A stretch of DNA of 34,003 nt, from contig JASLML010000016.1 in NCBI GenBank assembly GCA_030746535.1, positions 1 through 34,003 of the forward strand, in the 5' to 3' direction. This document shows positions 7,454-16,792 of this stretch, one piece after another. The notes under the pieces are model-generated. The model saw only the letters and a program-made list of their open reading frames with translations, did no database searches and was not told the DNA's origin. Positions within the stretch are counted from its first letter, which is position 1; each line of letters opens with the position of its first letter. The position numbers and the translations under genes were made by a program. The DNA is from Fidelibacterota bacterium. GTDB lineage: Bacteria > Fidelibacterota > Marinisomatia > Marinisomatales > TCS55.

Positions 7454-9316
7454 ATGAGCCAGCTTGTCATTGGAACGGCGGGGCATATTGATCATGGGAA
7501 AACGTCCCTTGTGGAAGCGCTTACCGGAACCAACACCGACAGCCTCGATGAAGAGCAGTCCAGAGGCATGACCATCAATCTTGGTTTCGCTTATCTCGAT
7601 GAATCTGTAACCATTATTGATGTTCCCGGTCACGAGAAATTCGTCCGTAATATGGTGGCCGGCGTTTCAAACATTGATGTTGCTCTTCTTGTCGTCGCTG
7701 CCGATGACGGCGTTATGCCGCAAACCAGAGAGCATATCCACATTTTATCGCACCTCGGCATTCCACGCTGTGTGGTTGCACTAACGAAATCTGACAGGGT
7801 AAATGATACAGACTGGATCGCACTTGTTTCAGCGGATATACAGGAATTGCTGAAGGATACTCCTTTTCCCAATACGCCGATCATTCCGACGTCAACGGTT
7901 ACCGGCGAAGGTATTGATGACATTCGAAAAGCGCTCATTTCCAAAACCGAATCAAGAGAAGCCAAAAAAGATTCTGATATTTTCCGCATGCCGATTGACA
8001 GGGTGTTCCATAAAAAAGGATTCGGTGTTGTCGTTACGGGAACGGTGTTATCCGGGACACTGGAAAAAGGCGATAGCATTGAAGTGCTTCCGGAAACTCT
8101 TAAAGTAAAAGTGCGCGGAATGCAAACGCATCTTGCCGAAACAGATAAGGTAAATACCGGCGATCGCGCCGCAGTGAATATCACAGGCATCGAAGCAGAT
8201 CAGCTTTGGCGCGGATGCGAATTACATTCGGTAGGATGGATGCAGTCGACACAGCGCATAGCTGTGAAGGTGACAATGCTGCCGGACACTCGCTGGAAGC
8301 TAAAAGATAAACAGCGTATCCGCCTCCATATCGGAACAGCAGAGGTTTTGGGAAGGGTTTCCATGTATGAAACAAAATCCATTGGGAAAGGCAATTCTAA
8401 TACTGTACTGGTAACGCTTGAAAAACCTGTATCTGCCGCGATGGATGATAAGGTAATCGTTCGGTCATATTCGCCTATGGACACTATTGCCGGCGGCGTT
8501 GTTCTCGATCCGCATCCGCCAAAGGGAGAAATAATTAGAAAATGGCTGAATGACCTTTCCGAAGATTCTGCTGGTAGGCTGAATCAGTGGGTGCTTTTTA
8601 ACCAGAAGAATCCGAAATCTGTTTTAGAATATGCTCGGCATTTCCATGTATCAGAAGCGGACATTCTATCCATTTCTGAAAAAGCCGATCTGCACATTGA
8701 GAACGGCCTGCTAATCCATCCGGATTCTGAAAGTGGACACAAAGAAAGCGTATTGAACTTTTTAACGGATTTTCACAGATCGAATCCTTACAAAAAATCT
8801 GTGAATGCGGATACCATTCAGTCCAAATTGAATTTGTCATCATCCGTTGTAAACTTGGTTCTGGCTGATTTGATTTCTGCAGGTAAAGCGAAGGAAGCGG
8901 CGTCCGGATTTGCATTGATAGATCACGAAGTGAAGTTGAACGAAGACGACAGAAAGAGTGCTGATGCCATTTCACAATGGATCAAAGGCCAGGGATTCCA
9001 GCTTTCAAAAACAAACGACATTATAGCAACCATAAAATTGGAACCGAAAAAAGCGCTTGAGCTGCTTCATATCCTAAAAGATGAAGGCGCCGTGGATATG
9101 GTCGGTGATTCCTTTTGGATACATTCGGACGTATCAAAATCTCTGCAAAATGAACTGCAGGCCTTTTTTAAACAGAATGACTCACTGGATGTGAATACCT
9201 TTAAGGGAATGACGGGAACGTCCCGAAAATCCGCAATACCGCTTCTTGAATTTTGCGACGGCAGAGGGTGGACCGACCGCAGCGGCAACATCCGCATAAA
9301 AGGGCATGACATCTGA
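7454..9316 (+). CDS. selB: Selenocysteine-specific translation elongation factor SelB
   Basis: 620 residues, typical. SelB delivers Sec-tRNA(Sec) to UGA codons by binding a SECIS hairpin in the mRNA. GTPase motifs are GHIDHGKT (10-17), RGMT (38-41), DVPGH (56-60) and TKSD (111-114). EF-Tu-like beta-barrel domains follow (HKKGFGVVVTGTVLSG), then a C-terminal half with winged-helix repeats that bind SECIS RNA (about 380-620). The stop overlaps the mutS start by one base (TGATG), so mutS is probably co-translated. No in-frame UGA selenoprotein was recognised nearby. Confidence 0.96.
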   Translation: MSQLVIGTAGHIDHGKTSLVEALTGTNTDSLDEEQSRGMTINLGFAYLDESVTIIDVPGHEKFVRNMVAGVSNIDVALLVVAADDGVMPQTREHIHILSHLGIPRCVVALTKSDRVNDTDWIALVSADIQELLKDTPFPNTPIIPTSTVTGEGIDDIRKALISKTESREAKKDSDIFRMPIDRVFHKKGFGVVVTGTVLSGTLEKGDSIEVLPETLKVKVRGMQTHLAETDKVNTGDRAAVNITGIEADQLWRGCELHSVGWMQSTQRIAVKVTMLPDTRWKLKDKQRIRLHIGTAEVLGRVSMYETKSIGKGNSNTVLVTLEKPVSAAMDDKVIVRSYSPMDTIAGGVVLDPHPPKGEIIRKWLNDLSEDSAGRLNQWVLFNQKNPKSVLEYARHFHVSEADILSISEKADLHIENGLLIHPDSESGHKESVLNFLTDFHRSNPYKKSVNADTIQSKLNLSSSVVNLVLADLISAGKAKEAASGFALIDHEVKLNEDDRKSADAISQWIKGQGFQLSKTNDIIATIKLEPKKALELLHILKDEGAVDMVGDSFWIHSDVSKSLQNELQAFFKQNDSLDVNTFKGMTGTSRKSAIPLLEFCDGRGWTDRSGNIRIKGHDI

Positions 9317-11913
9317 TGGCAGCGGATAAAGCAAAATCCACACCGCTTATGAGGCAGTACGAGGAAGTGAAGCGCCAGTACGCTGAATCGATACTTCTTT
9401 TTAGAATGGGAGATTTTTACGAAACATTTGATGAGGACGCAAAAACAGTCGCAAAAATTTTGGGAATAGTTCTGACTAAACGCTCGAACGGTGCGGCCGG
9501 GAAAGTTCCGCTTGCAGGTTTTCCATACCACGCGCTTGATCAGTATCTCCCAAAATTGGTAAAGGCAGGACACAGAGTTGCCATTTGCGAACAAGTGGAA
9601 GATCCGAAGGATGCAAAAGGAATTGTAAAGCGGGAAGTAACGGAAGTGGTGACGCCGGGAACGATTACATCCGATCAGACGCTGAATGAGAAATCGAACC
9701 GGTTTTTAGGTGCGTTAACGTTTACGAAGGATATTACCGGTTTTGCGTTTTTGGATGCCTCTACCGGCGAATTCCTTATTGGCGAATGCGCAGGTGTTGA
9801 TCTGGTTGAAATCCTCAGAAAATTCAGCCCACACGAGATAGTGATCGCGGAGAGTGAGACCGTTTCGGATCAGGACTGGTTTCTGGAACTGCGTCCGTTT
9901 ATTTCCAGGATTGAAGACTGGGCAATAGATGAGCGCGAAGCCGAGCGGATTCTGAAAAATCATTTTGATGTAAAGTCCCTTAAAGGATTCGGATGCGATG
10001 CTTTACCGGCCGGAGTAACGGCAGGCGGAATGATATTCCATCATGTTGAGAAAAATTTAAACGGCAGTCTAACCCACGTATCAACCGTGAAGCCTGTTCG
10101 GGAAGAAGGCATCATGAATCTGGATGCATTTACGGTCAGAAATCTTGAAATATTTGCATCGCTGGCAACACAGGGAACGCACGGAACTCTGATAGATATT
10201 TTGGATGAAACGTGCACTGCCGGAGGCGGAAGGCTTCTGCGGAGCTGGCTCTACCGTCCATTGACCGATGTGAAGCAAATTCAAATGAGGCATGATTGTG
10301 TGGATGGATTTGCATCGGATAAAAACCGGCTGAATGATTTGCGCATCATTTTTAACGAATTGACTGATCTGGAAAGGGCAATCGGAAAATGCAGCAAACA
10401 AAAATTGATGCCGAGGGAATTAGCAGGATTTTGCCATTCGCTGGAACGCATCCCGGAAATTAAATCTTTGGTGAATGATTTCGGGAATAGCGCTCTAACA
10501 CGTCTAACAAAATCCTTTGTAGATGTTTCCAAAATCGTAAAAAATATTAGGGACATGTTGAGGGATGATCCGCCGGCAAATCTTCAGCAAGCCGGCATCA
10601 TAAAGGATGGCGTGCATGCGGAACTTGATGAACTGAGGTCCTTGTCATCCAGCGGAAAACAGTGGATTGCGGACCTCCAGAAATCGGAACGGGAAAGGAC
10701 CGGAATTCAGTCACTGAAAATTGGATTCAACAAAGTGTTTGGATATTACCTCGAAGTGACAAAAGTACACCAGGCACAGGTTCCCGAAGAATATATCCGC
10801 AAGCAGACACTGGTCAATTCTGAGCGCTACATCACACCGGAACTCAAGGAATTCGAGGAAAAGATTCTGACAGCAGATGAACGAATCAGAGAAATAGAAT
10901 CGGAATTGTATTTTAATCTTTGCAGCGAAGTCTTAGCGGAAAACCGGCCGATTCAGGCCAATGCTCAAATATTGAACCGGCTGGATGTGCTCTCCGCATT
11001 TGCTCAAACGGCGCTTGCGAACGGCTATACAAAGCCGAAAATGGTAAAGAAAATTGAATTGGATTTGAAGGATTCCCGTCATCCTGTTGTCGAACGGCTG
11101 CTGCCGGCAACCGACCGGTTTGTTCCGAATGATCTCAAGATGGATTCCAAATCCAGCCAGATCCATTTAATTACAGGTCCAAACATGGCAGGGAAATCCA
11201 CATATTTGCGTCAGATTGGGCAAATTGTACTCATGGCGCAGATTGGATCATTTGTTCCTGCAAAATCTGCAAAACTCGGATGCGTTGACCAATTATTTAC
11301 GCGGGTAGGCGCAAGCGATAATCTGGCCGGTGGCGAGAGCACTTTTTTAGTGGAAATGAATGAAGCGGCAAATATCCTAAATAATGCCACAAAAGACAGC
11401 CTTGTACTGTTGGATGAAATCGGGCGGGGCACCGCAACATTTGATGGACTTTCACTTGCGTGGGCGATTACAGAATTTCTGCATAATAATTCGGATTGCG
11501 CTGCGCTTACGCTATTTGCAACCCATTATCATGAATTGACTGATTTGGAACATTCGCTCGAACGATTGGAAAATCATCACGCCGCTGTCAAAGAATTCGG
11601 CGATAAAATTGTTTTTCTCAGGAAAGTGCTTCCGGGACCGGGAGACAGGAGTTATGGTATTCATGTCGCAAAAATGGCGGGCCTTCCTAAAAGCGTTATC
11701 AAAAGAGCATCTGAAATTCTTGCGCATCATATCAGCCAGCAGGAAGAAGAAGGAACCGCGCCGCCTCAGCCGGCGTCTAACCAGCAATCCTTGTTTGAGG
11801 ATAAAGAATCCGAACTGCAAAAAGATATTGAAAACATGAGCATAGAAAACATGACTCCGCTTGAAGCGTTGGAAACGCTTGATAAACTCAAGAAAAAACA
11901 CGGCCTTTCATGA
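9316..11913 (+). CDS. mutS: DNA mismatch repair protein MutS
   Basis: 865 residues, full-length MutS1. The mismatch-recognition domain carries the Phe-x-Glu motif in GDFYETF (Phe34, Glu36). Connector, lever and clamp domains follow. The ABC-type ATPase domain shows Walker A GPNMAGKS (621-628), Walker B LVLLDEIGRG (Asp700-Glu701) and the FATHYHELTDLE switch. A helical C-terminus (EALETLDKLKKKHG) fits the dimer/tetramer region. MutS binds mismatches and recruits MutL. No mutL is present here. The gene overlaps selB by 1 bp and the next gene by 4 bp. Confidence 0.98.
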   Translation: MAADKAKSTPLMRQYEEVKRQYAESILLFRMGDFYETFDEDAKTVAKILGIVLTKRSNGAAGKVPLAGFPYHALDQYLPKLVKAGHRVAICEQVEDPKDAKGIVKREVTEVVTPGTITSDQTLNEKSNRFLGALTFTKDITGFAFLDASTGEFLIGECAGVDLVEILRKFSPHEIVIAESETVSDQDWFLELRPFISRIEDWAIDEREAERILKNHFDVKSLKGFGCDALPAGVTAGGMIFHHVEKNLNGSLTHVSTVKPVREEGIMNLDAFTVRNLEIFASLATQGTHGTLIDILDETCTAGGGRLLRSWLYRPLTDVKQIQMRHDCVDGFASDKNRLNDLRIIFNELTDLERAIGKCSKQKLMPRELAGFCHSLERIPEIKSLVNDFGNSALTRLTKSFVDVSKIVKNIRDMLRDDPPANLQQAGIIKDGVHAELDELRSLSSSGKQWIADLQKSERERTGIQSLKIGFNKVFGYYLEVTKVHQAQVPEEYIRKQTLVNSERYITPELKEFEEKILTADERIREIESELYFNLCSEVLAENRPIQANAQILNRLDVLSAFAQTALANGYTKPKMVKKIELDLKDSRHPVVERLLPATDRFVPNDLKMDSKSSQIHLITGPNMAGKSTYLRQIGQIVLMAQIGSFVPAKSAKLGCVDQLFTRVGASDNLAGGESTFLVEMNEAANILNNATKDSLVLLDEIGRGTATFDGLSLAWAITEFLHNNSDCAALTLFATHYHELTDLEHSLERLENHHAAVKEFGDKIVFLRKVLPGPGDRSYGIHVAKMAGLPKSVIKRASEILAHHISQQEEEGTAPPQPASNQQSLFEDKESELQKDIENMSIENMTPLEALETLDKLKKKHGLS

Positions 11914-12971
11914 TACGCCGAACCATTTTTTATTTTGTTCTCTTTTTCCAATTAGCGAATGCCGAAACATATTGGGTGCGGTACGGCTGGGAAATTTTCG
12001 CCAATGCCGGCGACGGCCGATCCTTGGCACTCGGGAATACGCTGACTGCCTCCGGCGGCGGCGCGATTGGCCCTTTGTTCAATCCTGCGCTCGATCCGGG
12101 GATTTCGGAATTTGGCCTTACCTACGCCCACCAAAGCAGATTCGCAGGACTCATAAACAGCGATCTTGGCGCATTTTCGCTTTCGAATTCCCTTCGCTGG
12201 CCGATTGGCATTATCGTTCTTCATGAAGGAATCTCAAATATCGCGGATACACGGAATATTCTGCTGGATTTTGGTGAAGATGGTCAGCCGGGAACCGGTG
12301 ATGCCGGTGAAGGCGATGGCATTCTCAATGACGGCGAGCGGCTGGATGAAAGCAACGCTGTTTCTTTTAATCACCGGCAGCTGGCGGTTATGGCAACGAA
12401 AAATTGGACGGCGGGAAAAATGAAATTCGGTTTGGGAATCAAAGGACTTCATCATTCCCTTGGTCAAAACCTAGGTACAGGATTCGGATTGAATGTGGGT
12501 TTTCTTTACCGATTGTGGAACGGTAGTGCGCTCGGCATTAATCTATCTGATGTTTCTTCTTCATGGATCGTTTGGGATAACGGATCCATTGAAGCTTCGG
12601 CACCGCAGGCAGCGGTCGGCTTTTACCAGCAGATCACTTCTGAGAGAATCCCAGTGTCAGTCGGATTGGCAGCGGATCTGCTGATTGATCCTTCAGGGGA
12701 AACGCCTGATGATGATTTTCAAATATTGGATAAAGCAGGTGCGGATATTCGGTGGGGACTGGAAACGACGGTAAAGGAAAAGGTGTCCGTTCGATTAGGA
12801 AGAAACCGGTCAAAGGCTTACACGGCGGGTCTCGGACTTCGCTGGACATTTGCTGCTATTGATTATGCATTTCAAACCGCTCCGGCGGGAAGCGCTCTAG
12901 GAACGAGCCATTTTATTTCATTTTCCGTCAATCCAGAATGGATAATGGAACGGATAAAAACAATTCTTTAG
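11910..12971 (+). CDS. PorV/PorQ-like outer-membrane beta-barrel family protein
   Basis: 353 residues. A signal peptide (1-18, ending LANA) precedes GDGRSLALGNTLTASGGG and LFNPAL, a start pattern of the PorV/PorQ/UPF0164-type FadL-like barrels of the FCB group. Many alternating, aromatic-ended strands follow (for example FGLGIKGLHHSLG, LGLRWTFAAIDYAFQ) and an SFSVNP-type end. Residues about 120-150 form an Asp/Gly-rich loop, GEGDGILNDGERLDE, which resembles a calcium-binding loop and would be an extracellular insertion. PorV proteins help T9SS cargo release, and the T9SS-tagged protein at the left edge fits, but this assignment is by pattern only. It overlaps mutS by 4 bp. Confidence 0.65.
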   Translation: MIRRTIFYFVLFFQLANAETYWVRYGWEIFANAGDGRSLALGNTLTASGGGAIGPLFNPALDPGISEFGLTYAHQSRFAGLINSDLGAFSLSNSLRWPIGIIVLHEGISNIADTRNILLDFGEDGQPGTGDAGEGDGILNDGERLDESNAVSFNHRQLAVMATKNWTAGKMKFGLGIKGLHHSLGQNLGTGFGLNVGFLYRLWNGSALGINLSDVSSSWIVWDNGSIEASAPQAAVGFYQQITSERIPVSVGLAADLLIDPSGETPDDDFQILDKAGADIRWGLETTVKEKVSVRLGRNRSKAYTAGLGLRWTFAAIDYAFQTAPAGSALGTSHFISFSVNPEWIMERIKTIL

Positions 12972-12986
12972 CGCAATTCATTCCAG

Positions 12987-13033
12987 TTGTTCTAAAAGTA
13001 ATATCTCAGGTAAATTCCAAAGATTTTTTCGAA
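12987..13033 (+). promoter_or_regulatory. Candidate promoter and conserved element upstream of yicC
   Basis: TTGTTC (12987-12992) and TAAATT (13011-13016), 18 bp apart, form a -35/-10-like pair. Positions 13007-13033 match the element upstream of ffh (495-521) at 24 of 27 bases without gaps. The element ends 5 bp before the first possible yicC ATG. This is the only noticeable intergenic gap ahead of the long yicC-to-DUF4321 gene run, so it plausibly drives that run. The promoter reading is inference. Confidence 0.45.
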
Positions 13034-13038
13034 AGTAA

Positions 13039-13902
13039 ATGATGATTAAGAGTATGACAGGATTCGGCCGCGGAAGTGTATCCGCATCCGGAAGGCACAT
13101 TACCGCTCAGGTTCGGGCGGTAAACGGTCGCTTTCTAGACATTAAAATTCGCGGTATGGAATTGGATCCCTCCGTAGAACAGGAAATCCGGAAAATGCTG
13201 TCCGATTCCCTTCAGCGTGGAACCATCGCGCTGTCCATCAAATCGGTCAGCCAGAATGGTTCGGGTGGTTTGGTGTTCAACCGAGCGAAAATGAAATCCA
13301 TCGCTGATGCGGTTGCATCGGTCGAAAAAGAATTTGATGTCAGTATTTCTTTAGGGGATGTAATTCGCGCAGATGATCTTTTCAGTACTTCAGAAGAAGG
13401 AGAGACGCAAATGGACGGTGTGGCGGAAGCCGTCAAAAAAGCATGTGCGCAGGCGGAGAAAATGCGGAAAGCAGAAGGGAAAAAATTATACAAGGATTTG
13501 AAAAGCCGAACTGCCGTGATCAAACGATCCCTGAAAAATTTGAAAAAGCTTGCAGACTCTGAAACAAAATCGCGGTCAAAAAAATATGCATCCAAGGTTA
13601 AGGATCTTGCCGGCGGAATCGAAATTGACGGAAACAGGATGATTCAGGAAATTGCCATCCTAGCAGAAAAAGCGGATGTAACAGAAGAAGTGGTGCGCAT
13701 TGACAGCCACATGGAACAGTTTACCGAATTGCTCAATACGTACGGACAGGTTGGCAAGCGTCTCAATTTTATCCTGCAGGAAGTGGGGCGTGAGGTGAAT
13801 ACAGTTGGATCAAAAATTACATCTGACACCGGTGTGAACAGAGTTGTCGGAATGAAAAATGAACTAGAACGAATGCGTGAACAGGTGCAAAATGTCTTAT
13901 GA
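13039..13902 (+). CDS. YicC family protein (endoribonuclease family)
   Basis: 287 residues. It starts with the family signature MIKSMTGFGRG and contains VRAVNGRFLDIKIR. It ends with the DUF1732 C-terminal region: QEIAILAEKADVTEEVVRID, HMEQF, GKRLNFILQEVGREVNT and the closing MKNELERMREQVQNVL. The family includes E. coli YicC, described as an RNase/RNase adaptor that affects small-RNA turnover. The start may be ATG 13039 or the adjacent in-frame ATG 13042. Its stop overlaps gmk by 4 bp; yicC next to gmk is a common arrangement. Confidence 0.93.
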   Translation: MMIKSMTGFGRGSVSASGRHITAQVRAVNGRFLDIKIRGMELDPSVEQEIRKMLSDSLQRGTIALSIKSVSQNGSGGLVFNRAKMKSIADAVASVEKEFDVSISLGDVIRADDLFSTSEEGETQMDGVAEAVKKACAQAEKMRKAEGKKLYKDLKSRTAVIKRSLKNLKKLADSETKSRSKKYASKVKDLAGGIEIDGNRMIQEIAILAEKADVTEEVVRIDSHMEQFTELLNTYGQVGKRLNFILQEVGREVNTVGSKITSDTGVNRVVGMKNELERMREQVQNVL

Positions 13903-14477
13903 AGAATTTCATCGTGATATCGGCGCCGTCCGGTACGGGAAAAACAACCCTGTGCCGGAAACTTCAGGAAAGAATTTCCGACCTAGAATTTTCAATTTCC
14001 TGCACGACTCGACCGAAGAGAAGCAACGAAACGGATGGACATGACTACCATTTTATTTCGCGTGAAGAATTTGAGCATAAGCTCGCAGAAGATGCATTTG
14101 CTGAGCATGAGGAAGTCCATGGAAATTTTTTTTACGGCACGCTGACAGAAACTCTTGAGGAAGCCAGGAAAAACAATGCACAGATTTTATTGGAAGTAGA
14201 TGTGAAAGGCGCCATGTCGATAAAATCACTGTACCCAGAAGAGACTGTCACCATTTTTATTTCTCCGCCAAGCGAAGATCATTTGAGAAAGCGGCTTGAA
14301 AAACGGGGAACAGACTCGCCCCAGCGGATTGAAAAAAGACTTGAAAGAATAAGGGAAGAATATCCTTACAGAGAACGGTTTGACCACCAGGTAATCAATG
14401 ATGATCTGGACCAGGCCGTTAATGATTTGATTGAACTTATCAGCAATAGAACAAAAGGAGTATCTGATGGCAGTTAA
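13899..14477 (+). CDS. gmk: Guanylate kinase
   Basis: 192 residues, standard. The enzyme phosphorylates GMP to GDP with ATP. The P-loop APSGTGKT (9-16) is followed by the GMP-binding region SCTTRPKRSNETDGHDYHF and EVHGNFFYGT, then the lid region and RLEKRGTDSPQRIEKRL. ATGA overlap with yicC indicates coupling. The end overlaps rpoZ by 11 bp. Gmk is a known direct target of (p)ppGpp in several bacteria, and the rel gene lies four genes downstream in the same run. Confidence 0.97.
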   Translation: MKNFIVISAPSGTGKTTLCRKLQERISDLEFSISCTTRPKRSNETDGHDYHFISREEFEHKLAEDAFAEHEEVHGNFFYGTLTETLEEARKNNAQILLEVDVKGAMSIKSLYPEETVTIFISPPSEDHLRKRLEKRGTDSPQRIEKRLERIREEYPYRERFDHQVINDDLDQAVNDLIELISNRTKGVSDGS

Positions 14478-14748
14478 GCCTATTTCAATGAAGAAAATGG
14501 AAGAGCAGAATGTAGATAGCTATGCGGCTGTTGTGGTGGTAGCCAAGCGCGCTCGCCAGATTATGCAGGATCGCCTGATTGAAGAAAGTTTTATGGAGGA
14601 GGATCCGGATGAATTTGGCGTTTTGGATGAAATTCCTCAAAGAGACCCTGAGGATTACGAAGAAAAGGAAAAACCAACCACAGAGGCAATGGAAGAGTTT
14701 TTTGATGGCAAACTGGAATGGAGACAGGCAGAAACTTTAGACCTGTAA
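14467..14748 (+). CDS. rpoZ: DNA-directed RNA polymerase omega subunit
   Basis: 93 residues. The start is ATG 14467, with AGGAG at 14456-14460 and 6-bp spacing; an in-frame GTG/ATG-like extension into gmk is unneeded. It contains the omega signature YAAVVVVAKRARQI and the C-terminal KPTTEAMEEFFDGKLEW. An acidic stretch (EEDPDEFG, DPEDYEEKEK) separates the two. Omega helps assemble RNA polymerase by holding the beta-prime C-terminus, and in proteobacteria it contributes to ppGpp site 1. Position directly after gmk matches E. coli gmk-rpoZ-spoT. Confidence 0.93.
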   Translation: MAVKPISMKKMEEQNVDSYAAVVVVAKRARQIMQDRLIEESFMEEDPDEFGVLDEIPQRDPEDYEEKEKPTTEAMEEFFDGKLEWRQAETLDL

Positions 14749-14757
14749 TGTAATCTG

Positions 14758-15423
14758 TTGAAACCTCGATTATCCGATCCTGCACGGCGTTACCTGAAAC
14801 AGGTTCGTGACATTTTCGGGGATGAATTATATCTGAATTTTAAAGATCCGGATTCGGAACCGTTAGCTAATCCCGGTGAACTGGATGCGTTTCATCGTGA
14901 CATTTGTGAATGTCAGAAGTGTCCTTTGGGACAAACGCGAAACAAATTTGTTTTTGGTGTTGGTGACCCCAATGCCAGTTTGTTGCTTATCGGCGAGGCC
15001 CCCGGACGCGATGAAGACCTGAAAGGTGAGCCTTTTGTTGGCCGTGCAGGGTTCTTACTGGACAAGATACTAAAAGCGATCGGCCGCAGCCGTGAGAAAG
15101 ATGTTTACATCTGTAATGTCCTAAAATGTAGACCACCGGAAAACCGTGATCCGCTTGCTAACGAAGTTGAGCAGTGCGAACCGCATCTTTTGGAGCAAAT
15201 ACGGTTGATTAAGCCTAAACTTATTGTTAGTTTGGGACGCGTGGCCGGACAAACCCTCCTGCGTGTGGATAAACCGTTGAAAAGTATGCGAAATGTTATT
15301 CATGATTATCATGGAACGCCATTGATCGTCACATACCATCCGGCGGCATTACTGCGCAATGAGAATTTGAAACGGCCGACATGGGAAGATTTCAAAAAAA
15401 TTAGGGATTACTTAGAGGCATAG
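14758..15423 (+). CDS. Family 4 uracil-DNA glycosylase (Fe-S)
   Basis: 221 residues from TTG 14758; no ATG or GTG fits, because an ATG at 14748 is closed by an immediate stop. The enzyme removes uracil from DNA. Evidence includes four cysteines of the family-4 4Fe-4S pattern: CQKC, then LKCRPP, then EQC 15 residues later. The active-site motif GEAPGRDED, the GEPFVGRAGFLLD segment and the C-terminal YHPAALLRN motif are also present. GEAPG rather than GLAPA favours family 4 over family 5. It lies between rpoZ and dnaB, 9 and 4 bp from them, so it is probably co-transcribed. Confidence 0.93.
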   Translation: MKPRLSDPARRYLKQVRDIFGDELYLNFKDPDSEPLANPGELDAFHRDICECQKCPLGQTRNKFVFGVGDPNASLLLIGEAPGRDEDLKGEPFVGRAGFLLDKILKAIGRSREKDVYICNVLKCRPPENRDPLANEVEQCEPHLLEQIRLIKPKLIVSLGRVAGQTLLRVDKPLKSMRNVIHDYHGTPLIVTYHPAALLRNENLKRPTWEDFKKIRDYLEA

Positions 15424-15427
15424 ATAG

Positions 15428-16792
15428 ATGGCAGAAAATCAGGAGCAGATTCTAAACGTTCAGCCGCAGTCTAATGAAGCGGAACAGGCTGTGCTTGGCG
15501 CTATGCTTTCCAGCAAAGAGGCGGTAAGCAAGGTGCTGCAATGGATAACCGATGTGCATTTTTATAGGGAAGCGCATGCAAAAATATTTCGCGCAATGAT
15601 TCAGATGTTCAACGAAGGAGAACCGGTGGATACGGTATCGATCGTAAATCAGCTGAAAAAACAAAAAGAACTGGAGAATGTTGGTGGTGCATACTACATC
15701 ACCGGTTTGGTAGAATCTGTTCCGACGACAGCAAATGTTGAGCATTATGCCAAAATTGTCCTTGAAAAAGCAATGCTCAGGGAATTGATCAGAATTTCAC
15801 ATGATTTGACCAAAAATGCCTACGATGACAGGCAGGACGTTGATGATATCATGGATGCTGCAGAGCAGGCAATATTTTCTATTACGCAGGGCCGCCTGCG
15901 CGGCGGGTTTGAACAGTTGGACCCGATTCTTCAGGAAACCTTTGAGAACCTCGATAAGATTCATTCTTCCGGAGGAACGGTGACCGGTGTGCCGACAGGA
16001 TTGCTTGATCTGGATGAAATGACTTCCGGTTTTCAAAAGGGCGAATTGATCGTATTGGCCGGACGGCCGGGAATGGGAAAAACTGCACTTGCACTGACCA
16101 TAGCTCGGAACGCCGCTATAGATCATCAGAAATCTGTCGGGTTTTTCAGTCTGGAAATGGCGAGCCACCAGCTTGCTATGCGTATGCTCTGCGCCGAGGC
16201 ACGGGTGGATTCGCATCTCGTCCGAACCGGGAAACTGCCAAAATCGCAATGGCAAAATTTGAGTGTGTCTGTCGGGACACTTGCGGAAGCGCCGATGTAT
16301 CTCGATGATACTCCGTCCATCGGTATATTGGAATTACGTGCAAAAGCAAGGCGCCTGATGGCGGAACATGATATCGGCATGCTGATGATTGATTATCTCC
16401 AGCTTATGTCGGGGCCGAAAGGCGTGGAAAACCGCCAGCAAGAAATTTCGGTCATCTCTCGGTCTCTCAAGGCACTGGCAAAAGAATTGAACATTCCTGT
16501 AGTCGCGCTATCGCAGCTTTCGCGTGCAACGGAACAGCGCAGCGATCGACGGCCTCAGCTGTCTGATCTGCGCGAGAGCGGAGCTATAGAACAGGATGCT
16601 GATGTTGTTATGTTTGTGTATCGCCCCTATGTTTACAGCAGAGATGAGGACGACCGGGGGAAAGTGGAACTGCTCTTATCCAAGCAGCGTAACGGCCCCA
16701 CAGGAAATATAAATCTTACATTTATCGATAGATACGCTCGATTCGAAAATCTTACGACATTTTCAGATTTGGAAGCTGAGGTTCCCTTCTAA
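15428..16792 (+). CDS. dnaB: Replicative DNA helicase DnaB
   Basis: 454 residues, normal. The N-terminal primase-interaction domain starts at NEAEQAVLGAMLSSKEA and includes GGAYYITGLVESVPTTANVE. The RecA-like motor has Walker A GRPGMGKT (212-219), FFSLEMASHQLAMRML, the Walker B-like IGMLMIDYLQLMSG, ALSQLSRATEQRSDRRPQLS with the DLRESGAIEQDAD segment, and KQRNGPTG near the end. No intein is inserted at the P-loop, a frequent site. The stop overlaps the rel start by one base (TAATG). Confidence 0.97.
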   Translation: MAENQEQILNVQPQSNEAEQAVLGAMLSSKEAVSKVLQWITDVHFYREAHAKIFRAMIQMFNEGEPVDTVSIVNQLKKQKELENVGGAYYITGLVESVPTTANVEHYAKIVLEKAMLRELIRISHDLTKNAYDDRQDVDDIMDAAEQAIFSITQGRLRGGFEQLDPILQETFENLDKIHSSGGTVTGVPTGLLDLDEMTSGFQKGELIVLAGRPGMGKTALALTIARNAAIDHQKSVGFFSLEMASHQLAMRMLCAEARVDSHLVRTGKLPKSQWQNLSVSVGTLAEAPMYLDDTPSIGILELRAKARRLMAEHDIGMLMIDYLQLMSGPKGVENRQQEISVISRSLKALAKELNIPVVALSQLSRATEQRSDRRPQLSDLRESGAIEQDADVVMFVYRPYVYSRDEDDRGKVELLLSKQRNGPTGNINLTFIDRYARFENLTTFSDLEAEVPF

